The notes under the pieces were generated by a model. The model had not been told where the DNA came from and made no database searches. It saw only the letters and a list, made by a program, of their open reading frames with translations. From the NCBI GenBank assembly GCA_018699755.1, contig JABIRQ010000365.1:1-7742 (forward strand): a stretch of 7,742 nucleotides of DNA, in the 5' to 3' direction. The position numbers were made by a program, and so were the translations under genes. This DNA is from Rhodospirillaceae bacterium. GTDB lineage: Bacteria; Pseudomonadota; Alphaproteobacteria; CADEGL01. Positions 1 to 5,634 of this stretch are shown here, piece after piece; within the stretch, counting starts at the first letter, position 1, and each line of letters starts with the position of its first letter.

Positions 1-783
1 CACAAGGGGTGCTTCGGCCGCCGCCCGGAAGGAGGTCGCGGGGGCGGGGAGGGAGATCGGATCGCGCGGATGCTGGCCGCATTGAGCGTCGAGCATCAGG
101 GCCGTGTCGCGCACGGTGCGGCCCATCGGCCCTTCCACGCTCAAGCTCGCGAAGGGGGTCGCCGAAGGCGCGCGGGCGACCCGGCCTGGGCTGGGCCGCA
201 GGCCGACGACCGAGCAGAAGCTGGCCGGGGTGCGCAGGCTGCCGCCCAGATCCGATCCGCTGGCCAGCCAGACCTCGCCGGTCGCCAGGGCCACGGCCGC
301 GCCGCCGGAGGAGCCGCCGCAGGTCAGCGCCGTGTTCCAGGGGTTGAGAGTCTTGCCGAAGACCTCGTTGAAGGTGTTGGCGCCCGCCCCGAATTCCGGC
401 GTGTTGGATTTGGCGACGACGACGGCGCCGTTCCGCTCCAGGGTCTCGACCGTCACGTTTGAGGCTTTGGGCACGTTGTCGGCGAAGATCGGCGAGCCGA
501 AGGTCGTGCGCACCCCCGCGACCTCGGTCAGGTCCTTGATCGCAACCGGCAGGCCGGCGAGCCAGCCCGGCCCGGCATCCGCCGGCGCGCCGTCGGCCAT
601 CAGCTGCTTGGCCCTGTCCCTCGCCCGGTCGAAACAGAGGGTCGGCAGGGCGTTGACCGCCGGCTCGACCTCGGCGATCCGCGCCTCGGCCGCGTCGATC
701 AGCTCGAGCGGCGTGATCTCCTTCGCCTTCAGGCGGTCCACCGCCTCGGCGGCGCTCATCCTCGTCAATTCGTTCAGTGGCAT
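1..783 (-). CDS. Amidase signature family hydrolase, partial (C-terminal part beyond the left edge)
   Basis: This is the N-terminal 261 residues of an amidase-signature (AS) enzyme, which hydrolyses a C-N amide bond in the cytoplasm; no stop occurs before position 1. Family members are usually 450-500 residues, so roughly half is present. The Ser-cisSer-Lys triad is complete: Lys83 in AIKDL, cis-Ser158 in GGSSGG (156-161) and nucleophile Ser182 in DLGGSLR (178-184), with the family's 24-residue spacing between the serines. A GPMGRTVRDTALML stretch (219-232) is also typical. One small deviation is Ser191 in FCSVVGLRP, where glycine is usual. The ATG at 783 follows a purine-rich GGGGGAAACGAG segment. 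The gene lies 38 nt after the stop of the triple-RidA gene, so co-transcription is likely. Substrate is unknown: a GatA-like transamidosome role is possible in principle, but no gatB or gatC is nearby, so a catabolic amidase is more likely. Confidence 0.92.
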   Translation of the reverse strand, partial: MPLNELTRMSAAEAVDRLKAKEITPLELIDAAEARIAEVEPAVNALPTLCFDRARDRAKQLMADGAPADAGPGWLAGLPVAIKDLTEVAGVRTTFGSPIFADNVPKASNVTVETLERNGAVVVAKSNTPEFGAGANTFNEVFGKTLNPWNTALTCGGSSGGAAVALATGEVWLASGSDLGGSLRTPASFCSVVGLRPSPGRVARAPSATPFASLSVEGPMGRTVRDTALMLDAQCGQHPRDPISLPAPATSFRAAAEAPLV

Positions 784-821
784 GACGGTCTCGTTTCCCC
801 CATCTTTCCAGGTCTTGAAGC

Positions 822-2042
822 CTAGTCCTTGACGGCGATTGCCTCGATCTCGGTCAGCATGTCCTTATAGGCGAGGTAGTTCAGCGGCACCCCGGTCGAG
901 GCCGGACCCGGCTTGGAATAATAGGACGAGCGCACATCGACATTGCTGTGCAGGTCGGCCGGATCGTCGGTTCCGGCGTAAAAGCTGTTCTGCTTCACGA
1001 CATCGCCGAAATCCGCGCCGAAGCCGGCCAGGACGCGGCCGATATTGTCCATCGCGCGCCCGGTCTGCGGCCCCATCCGGCCTGGATCGATCACCGCGCC
1101 CTTGGGGTCGAGCGAAACCTGGCCACCGACGAAGATCTTGGAGCGGCATTTCAGGCCATGCTTGTAGGGCAGGTGGATGGGCCAGTCCCAATGGTCCTCC
1201 GGCCAGACATGCTCGCGCGGCAGGCGCGATCCGTCTTCGCCCCGCATCGCCCAGAGATCGAAGCGGAAGGCCGAGCCCAGGGGGTGCAGGTGGTGGACCG
1301 GCAGGCCGGTCGCGGTCGGGCCCGGCTCGTCGAAATAGCTCGCCCGGACCCGCGCGCTGCGCTCCCACTCCTCGGCCGTGCCTTCGCCCTTGTAATAGGC
1401 GTTGAACTTGACGGCATCGTTCATGTCCGCATCCAGGGCGCCCAGGATGCGCGCGGTGGCGTCCAGGCAGACTTTGCTCTGCGCCACCGAATCGCCGGGA
1501 TGCAGAAGCTTGCCCGCTGCGTCGCGGGCGTCCTGGCCGCTGGTGAAGACCATCTCGCCGCAGCGGATGCCGTGGACGAAGGGGCCGCCGAGCGGCATCA
1601 AGCCTTCGAGTTCGGCGCTGCGCCGCGCCATGGCCCGGTCCGGGGCCTTCACGCCGTAGCCGTCGATCTCGACCATCATCCCGGGATAGCCGAGATTGGG
1701 CAGCGGCACGAAGGTAACGGCCAGTTCCGCCTCGCCGCGGATCATCTCGCCCAACCGGGCCCGGTAGGCGTCCTCGTCCACGCCGCCGTCCGTCTTGTAG
1801 AAGACGACCAGCTTGGTCAGGTCGGGCATGCCGGCACCCAGGTCGGCCAGCACCGTGCGGATATGGCCGAGGGCGATGTCGCTCTGGGTTTCGAGATCGC
1901 CGGCATGCTGGACGATCCCGTCGCCCTTCATGTCGACCTGGCCCGACAGGGCGATCAGGTCGTCATGCCACACGCCCTTTGTGTAGGGCACCGGAATCTT
2001 GAGCGTCCATTGCCCGCTCGGATCGGCATATCTGCGCGCCAT
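822..2042 (-). CDS. Protein of three tandem RidA/YjgF/UK114 domains
   Basis: Single RidA proteins are about 130 residues and deaminate reactive enamine/imine intermediates; this 406-residue chain holds three such domains (about 15-135, 150-268 and 285-405). Each has the RidA pattern: an entry strand with SGQ or GGQ (ALSGQVD, FTSGQDA, VGGQVSL), a helix with a Q/A-rich start, then a strand such as KLVVFYK, KFNAYYK or KQNSFYA. The substrate-binding arginine of RidA (Arg105 in E. coli) is absent from all three: by alignment it is Thr245 in domain 2, Thr383 in domain 3 and an acidic residue near 106 in domain 1. Glu120 of E. coli RidA appears kept in domains 1 and 3 (Glu125, Glu398) but not in domain 2 (Arg260). 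The ATG at 2042 is chosen because GGGGAGGG ends 9 nt upstream; a TTG three codons earlier would have no spacing. An amidase follows 38 nt downstream. The family is sure; the reaction is unknown. Confidence 0.9.
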   Translation of the reverse strand: MARRYADPSGQWTLKIPVPYTKGVWHDDLIALSGQVDMKGDGIVQHAGDLETQSDIALGHIRTVLADLGAGMPDLTKLVVFYKTDGGVDEDAYRARLGEMIRGEAELAVTFVPLPNLGYPGMMVEIDGYGVKAPDRAMARRSAELEGLMPLGGPFVHGIRCGEMVFTSGQDARDAAGKLLHPGDSVAQSKVCLDATARILGALDADMNDAVKFNAYYKGEGTAEEWERSARVRASYFDEPGPTATGLPVHHLHPLGSAFRFDLWAMRGEDGSRLPREHVWPEDHWDWPIHLPYKHGLKCRSKIFVGGQVSLDPKGAVIDPGRMGPQTGRAMDNIGRVLAGFGADFGDVVKQNSFYAGTDDPADLHSNVDVRSSYYSKPGPASTGVPLNYLAYKDMLTEIEAIAVKD

Positions 2043-2177
2043 GATCGGCAACCCTCCCCAGCGGCTCCGTTACGGTTCGGCGCGACGGTAGCCCAAGCCC
2101 GCGCCGACCGCTACAGACGCCGCCGCCGGCATGGGGGTAGGATGACCCTTGATTTCGGCCAGAAAGGGGACGGACCC
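2043..2177. promoter_or_regulatory. Divergent intergenic region between the RidA-amidase pair and the ABM-type gene
   Basis: These 135 nt must hold the start signals for both directions. I see a strong ribosome binding site for each gene: GGGGAGGG on the minus strand at 2059-2052, and AAGGGGA on the plus strand around 2164-2170. I could not find a convincing -35/-10 pair on either strand, nor a clear operator palindrome. The head-to-head arrangement suggests, but does not prove, shared control. Confidence 0.4.
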
Positions 2178-2768
2178 ATGTTCGCACGCTTGAACTACGT
2201 CGATATCTCGACCGAGGGCATGGCGGAGGTGAAGAAGCTGTGGCGCGCCGGGGTCGGCGGCTACGACGGCCTGGCCAAGGGCTATTTCCTGATCGACGGG
2301 GCGGGGCCTCATACCCTTTCCGTCGTCGTCTTCGAGAGCGAGGCGGCGATGATGGCCAACGAATCGGGCCAGTTGAAAAGCGTGGTCGCCAAGGTCGGCG
2401 CCCATCGGCTCACCGAGCCCGATCTGCATTTCATGGACGTGATGGCTGAGGTGCAGCCCGGCACGACGGGCGATATCGCCTATGCCAGGGTGGCCCATGT
2501 CACTATCAAGCCCGAGCGGCTGGACGAGGTCGCCGCCGGCTGGCCCAAGGACGTCGCCTCCTACCGCTCCGAGGAGGGCTTTCGCGGCGCGCTGCTTTGT
2601 TCCGTGCGAAAGACGGGTCTCACCGCCTCTGTCTCCCTCTGGCGCGACCGGGCGGATACCGAGGCGAACGAGAAGAGCGGCGCGTTCATGGCCACCGTCG
2701 ATCCCTATGCCGAGATGATCGCCGTGCCGCCGACCCGCTCCTACTGGAATGTCGGGGTCGTGGTCTAA
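2178..2768 (+). CDS. Tandem ferredoxin-like (ABM/dimeric alpha-beta barrel type) protein
   Basis: This is a soluble 196-residue protein with two repeats of about 95 residues, each resembling an antibiotic biosynthesis monooxygenase (ABM)-type dimeric alpha-beta barrel domain. Repeat 1 (1-92) starts FARLNYVDIS, has a helix MAEVKKLWRAG, a GYFLID strand and an SVVVFESEAAMMAN segment. Repeat 2 (about 101-196) starts YARVAHVTIK, has the helix RLDEVAAGW, a GFRGALL strand and an ASVSLWRDRADTEAN segment. The order strand, helix, 'G-x-x-g-a/y-l-l', 's-v-x-l-w/f-x-s/d' is the same in both. Start choice: the ATG at 2178 has AAGGGGA about 8 nt upstream and opens directly on the first barrel strand; an in-frame ATG at 2142 would add 12 residues. 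No signal peptide is visible. Such domains may be cofactor-free monooxygenases, haem-binding proteins or non-catalytic; nothing here decides which. It is divergent from the RidA-amidase pair. Confidence 0.75.
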   Translation: MFARLNYVDISTEGMAEVKKLWRAGVGGYDGLAKGYFLIDGAGPHTLSVVVFESEAAMMANESGQLKSVVAKVGAHRLTEPDLHFMDVMAEVQPGTTGDIAYARVAHVTIKPERLDEVAAGWPKDVASYRSEEGFRGALLCSVRKTGLTASVSLWRDRADTEANEKSGAFMATVDPYAEMIAVPPTRSYWNVGVVV

Positions 2769-2851
2769 AAGTAGCGATATGCGCTATAGTGATATGTAAG
2801 TCCGCGTAACCATTGCGTGTTGCGCGACGCAACGAGGCGGGTAGCGGGTTT
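2769..2851 (+). promoter_or_regulatory. AT-rich leader with short repeats before the sensor kinase gene
   Basis: The gap after the ABM-type gene is markedly AT-richer (2767-2800) than the GC-rich surroundings. It contains TATAGT at 2785-2790, a 5/6 match to a -10 box, but no good -35 box 16-18 nt before it. Two GATATG hexamers (2776-2781 and 2791-2796) are repeated 15 nt apart. TAGCG/CGCTA forms an inverted repeat with a 5-nt centre (2773-2787). Further on, GTTGCG-CGA-CGCAAC (2819-2833) is a perfect 6-bp dyad, with an alternative pairing of TTGCGT (2813-2818) with ACGCAA (2827-2832). It could be the kinase promoter with an operator or attenuator; this is inference. Confidence 0.35.
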
Positions 2852-4708
2852 ATGGGCTCACGGCTTCGACGCCTGGGGCAGCGGGTGGCGCTTCATCACG
2901 TTCTTTTCTTCGGCTTCACATTGATGGCCGCGGTGCCGGTCGCCCTGCTCGGGGCCTGGGTGCAGCAATCCGCCTTGGAAAAGGAAATCGCGTCGGTCCG
3001 CGACATGCACCGGCAGGTTGCGGACAATATCGTCCTGGCCCTGTCCAATTACGTCCATGACGCGGACGCGGCCTTCCGCATGTCGATCGCTGCCCTGCAG
3101 CGGGGGAGCTGGCAGCCCGAGGTCGTTAGCCTGTTGGACGCGATGCATTTCAAGCATGTCTGTCTCATCGGGGCGGACGGCACGATTATCGAATGGCTGC
3201 CCGTTCACTCCGATCAGGCGAGCTCGGCTTTGTCGCCGGCGACGATGTCGGCGCTCGCTCCCCTGATCCCGGAGGCCCAGGCGAGCATGGGCACCGTCCG
3301 TTTCTCCAACGTGATGCCGGATTCGGCCGGCGATCCGACGATCCACATGTTGATCGCCAATCCGGACGGCACGATTTCCCTGGCGGCGCTCTCCACCGCA
3401 TTCTTTGTCGAGTTGCAGCAGTCGGTCGCCTTCGGCAAGGGCGGCCATGCCGCGATCGTGGACCGGACGGGGCACGTCATTGCTCATCCCAACGGACAAT
3501 GGCGGGACGAGATCAAGGACATCTCCAAGGTCGCGCCCGTGCAGGCGATGATGCGCGGTGAAAGTGGCGTTTCGATCTTCTATTCGCCGGCGGCCAAGAA
3601 GGACATGATCGCCGGTTTCACGGTCGTGCCCGCCGTCGGTTGGGGGGCCATGGTGCCCCAGCCCATGGAGAATCTGATCGGGCGCGCCTCGGACGTGCAA
3701 TTCGCCGCCGCGGGCATCATCCTGCTCGGCATCGTCGTCGTCGCCTTCATCAGTTGGTGGCTGGCGGGCTATCTCTCAGGGCCCATCCGCGCCGTGGTCG
3801 AGGCGAGTCATGCCAATGCGCGCGGACGGTTCGATGTCAAGGCGCCTCGCCCTCGAGGCCCCGCGCCCCGCGAGCTGGCCGAACTGGTGAATGCCTTCAA
3901 CGGCATGGTCGACGAAGTCGGCCGCAAGAACACCGACCTCGCCGATGCCCGCGACCGCGCCGAGGCCGCCAGCAAGGCGAAGTCCGATTTTCTGGCCAAT
4001 ATCAGCCACGAGTTGCGGACGCCGCTCAACGCCATCATCGGGTTTTCCGAGCTGATCCGTTCGGAAGCCTTCGGCCCGGTCGGCAACGACCGCTATCGCG
4101 AATACGCCGCCGATGTGCATGACAGCGCGCAGCACCTGCGGACCATGATCAACGACGTGCTCGACCTGTCCAAGGCCGAAGCCGGTCATATCGATGTCCG
4201 GATCGAACCGATCGAAGTCGGCTCGGTCGTCGAGGCTTCGACCCGGATGATGCAGGCCCTGGCGGACGAAAAGAACGTCGCGCTCGAAACCGACCTGCCG
4301 GCTGCCCTGCCCGCCGTGCGGACCGACGAGGGGCGCTTGCGCCAGGTTCTCCTGAACATCTTGTCCAACGCCGTCAAGTTCACCCCCGCGGGCGGCCGCG
4401 TGCGCGTGTCGGTCGAGGCCGGCGAGGGCATGGTCATCGCCATCGAGGACACGGGCATCGGCGTTGCGGCCCGGGACATGCCCAAGGTGATGGCGCCCTT
4501 CGGCCGGGGCGAGACCTCCTGGTCGCGGCAATACGAGGGAACCGGCCTCGGTCTGCCCCTCTCGAAGCGCATCATGGAGGCGCTGGGCGGGGTGCTCGAA
4601 CTCGATAGCGAAATCGGCGTCGGCACGCGGGTTCGCCTGAGGCTACCGCTGGACAGCGGTAGACGAATGGAAACGGGCGACGCGCTTCCCGAAGTCGCCG
4701 CCGAATAG
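2852..4708 (+). CDS. Membrane sensor histidine kinase with Cache-type periplasmic domain
   Basis: This is a 618-residue inner-membrane two-component sensor. Order: a short basic N-terminus, TM1 (about 18-37), a periplasmic domain (about 40-282) resembling double Cache (GADGTIIEW at 107-115; IVDRTGHVIAHPNG and VPAVGWGAMVPQP in the distal part), TM2 (about 284-307), HAMP (about 307-360, with Pro311 and NAFNGMVDEV), a coiled linker, HisKA with phospho-acceptor His386 in SHELRTPLN, and HATPase_c with N box (Asn506 in NILSNAVKF), G1 DTGIGV (533-538), F box PFGRGE and G2 GTGLGL (563-568). Cache domains commonly bind small carboxylates, amino acids or amines; the ligand here is unknown. There is no receiver domain and no response regulator gene nearby, so the partner lies elsewhere. 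Start choice: the ATG at 2852 places TM1 at the usual distance, although its ribosome binding site is weak; an in-frame TTG at 2813 would add 13 residues. It is convergent with the dioxygenase gene. Confidence 0.93.
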   Translation: MGSRLRRLGQRVALHHVLFFGFTLMAAVPVALLGAWVQQSALEKEIASVRDMHRQVADNIVLALSNYVHDADAAFRMSIAALQRGSWQPEVVSLLDAMHFKHVCLIGADGTIIEWLPVHSDQASSALSPATMSALAPLIPEAQASMGTVRFSNVMPDSAGDPTIHMLIANPDGTISLAALSTAFFVELQQSVAFGKGGHAAIVDRTGHVIAHPNGQWRDEIKDISKVAPVQAMMRGESGVSIFYSPAAKKDMIAGFTVVPAVGWGAMVPQPMENLIGRASDVQFAAAGIILLGIVVVAFISWWLAGYLSGPIRAVVEASHANARGRFDVKAPRPRGPAPRELAELVNAFNGMVDEVGRKNTDLADARDRAEAASKAKSDFLANISHELRTPLNAIIGFSELIRSEAFGPVGNDRYREYAADVHDSAQHLRTMINDVLDLSKAEAGHIDVRIEPIEVGSVVEASTRMMQALADEKNVALETDLPAALPAVRTDEGRLRQVLLNILSNAVKFTPAGGRVRVSVEAGEGMVIAIEDTGIGVAARDMPKVMAPFGRGETSWSRQYEGTGLGLPLSKRIMEALGGVLELDSEIGVGTRVRLRLPLDSGRRMETGDALPEVAAE

Positions 4709-4721
4709 CGGTGGCGGCCTG

Positions 4722-4795
4722 CGCGGCCTCAGGCCGCGCGCTCTCTCAAACAGTCGTCGCGGCCTCAGGCCGCGCGCTCTCTCAAACAGTCGTCG
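4722..4795. repeat. Perfect 36-bp tandem duplication with palindromes at a convergent gene junction
   Basis: Copy 4723-4758 and copy 4759-4794 are identical over 36 bp, and the match runs one base further on each side at period 36. Each contains a GC palindrome: GCGCGGCCTCAGGCCGCGC (4721-4739, 9-bp arms around one base) and an 8-bp-arm version at 4758-4774. The right-hand copy encodes the last ten codons and the stop of the minus-strand dioxygenase. Because 36 is a multiple of three, the left-hand copy repeats those codons and the TGA (4729-4731) in the same frame after the true stop. The hairpins sit between two convergent genes and could act as a bidirectional transcription barrier, but neither is followed by a T-run. 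Confidence 0.95.
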
Positions 4796-5559
4796 GGCAG
4801 GGGACGGGTCGGGGTGAAGTCCCGCCCGTGTTGCCAATCGGGGCGCTTGAACGTCGTCTGCCGGTTCGAGATCGGATTGTAGATCGTCGAGAAGATATGG
4901 CGCGGCCAGGGCGACATGTTGTTGGGCGAGCCGTGGACCATCAACTCCCCGAAGATTAGGACCGTGCCCGCCGGGCCATGGGCGGGCACGATGCCGCCCG
5001 CCTCGATCATGCGGCCGACCGTCTCGTGATCGACGGTCCACAGCTCGTAGCTCGTGGTCTCCGTATCCAACGCCGATTTGGCTAGGTTGCGCCCGTCATG
5101 GGCCTTGTGCGAGCCGGGGATGAACCACAGCGCACCGTTGAACGGGTTGCACTCATCCAGGAACAGATGAACGTTGAGAGCGAGGGGCAGGGGGTTGCCG
5201 TCCTCGTTGTGATGATGGGCGAAATCGTAATGCCACTGCCAGATTTCGCCCGTATAGGCTTCCTTGGCGTTGACCTTCACCTGCTGCAGGTAGACGTCCC
5301 CGTCGAGGATCTGCAGCGCCGGCTCCAACAGCCGGGGGTGGCGCACCAGCTTTGCGAAGACGTCGTTGCGCGCGTGCAGGTTCATCGCCGTGCGCACGAT
5401 CCCGCCGCCCTTCTCGCGCACGTTGTCCACACGGTCCTCGGCGAACAGGGCGGGCAGTTCGGCGTTGATCGCCTCGACTTCCTTGGGGTCGAACAGCGAG
5501 GGCAGGATCAGGAACCCGTCCCGGTCGAACTGCTCCAATTGCGCGTCGGTCAATTTCAT
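4765..5559 (-). CDS. Fe(II)/2-oxoglutarate dioxygenase, phytanoyl-CoA dioxygenase (PhyH) family, EctD-like
   Basis: This 264-residue cytoplasmic enzyme is predicted to hydroxylate a small molecule using Fe(II), O2 and 2-oxoglutarate. The facial triad is intact: His110 and Asp112 in WHYDF, and His209 in MVHGS. Arg220, 11 residues after the distal histidine, is the expected 2-oxoglutarate anchor. NGALWFIPGSH (141-151) is a standard PhyH core strand. The layout WHYDF-x(6)-EDGNP, NPFNG-x-L-x-x-IPGSH, HGS-x-x-N-x-S-P-x-x-R and YNPISN resembles ectoine hydroxylase, but the EctD signature WHSDFETWH is not kept and the chain is shorter than the usual 300 or so, so I do not call it EctD. The ATG at 5559 follows GAGGGAGG with a 5-nt spacer. 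It lies 75 nt after the flavin oxidoreductase gene. Its C-terminal end (PDDCLRERAA) falls in the 36-bp duplicated segment. Substrate unknown. Confidence 0.9.
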   Translation of the reverse strand: MKLTDAQLEQFDRDGFLILPSLFDPKEVEAINAELPALFAEDRVDNVREKGGGIVRTAMNLHARNDVFAKLVRHPRLLEPALQILDGDVYLQQVKVNAKEAYTGEIWQWHYDFAHHHNEDGNPLPLALNVHLFLDECNPFNGALWFIPGSHKAHDGRNLAKSALDTETTSYELWTVDHETVGRMIEAGGIVPAHGPAGTVLIFGELMVHGSPNNMSPWPRHIFSTIYNPISNRQTTFKRPDWQHGRDFTPTRPLPDDCLRERAA

Positions 5560-5594
5560 TGCGGCCTCCCTCGGGCAAGGGGTTGACGGGGGTC

Positions 5595-5624
5595 AGTATC
5601 GCTCCGCTCCCGCGTGGCCGTCAA
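5595..5624 (-). promoter_or_regulatory. Candidate sigma70-like promoter for the dioxygenase gene
   Basis: On the minus strand TTGACG (5624-5619, 5/6 to the -35 consensus) and GATACT (5600-5595, 4/6 to the -10 consensus) are separated by 18 nt. Transcription would begin near 5588, leaving a leader of about 28 nt that contains the GAGGGAGG ribosome binding site. The -35 box lies just past the stop codon of the upstream flavin oxidoreductase gene, so the dioxygenase could be expressed on its own as well as by read-through. Chance matches are possible in any 75-nt gap. Confidence 0.4.
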
Positions 5625-5634
5625 AGCCGGCCGG

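Noticed and set aside
104..832. Plus-strand 242-codon open frame across the amidase
   Set aside because: It is the antisense of a gene with a full Ser-cisSer-Lys amidase signature; its own translation is low-complexity A/S/P/R with no motif.
2043..2177. Sigma70-type promoters in the divergent gap
   Set aside because: Possible hexamers such as TTGGGC or TACAGA lack a partner box at proper spacing on either strand.
948..2768. A 606-codon plus-strand open frame running through the triple-RidA gene into the ABM-type gene
   Set aside because: Only the part from 2178 makes a recognisable protein with a ribosome binding site. The rest is antisense to an unmistakable RidA gene and has the composition of a high-GC shadow frame.
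2858..4531. Long minus-strand open frames (2858-3700 and 3776-4531) opposite the sensor kinase
   Set aside because: The plus strand carries all kinase motifs in order; the antisense frames are rich in R, H, G and D with no recognisable domain.
4721..4774. Rho-independent terminators
   Set aside because: The GC palindromes are strong, but neither strand has a T-run after the stem, so I describe them as repeats with possible termination function only.
4722..4795. CRISPR array (two 36-bp direct repeats)
   Set aside because: The copies are directly adjacent with no spacer, there are only two, and one is part of a coding sequence; no cas gene is present.
4765..5559. Naming the dioxygenase ectD
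   Set aside because: The motif layout is similar, but the EctD signature segment is not conserved, the protein is shorter and no ectoine synthesis genes are nearby.
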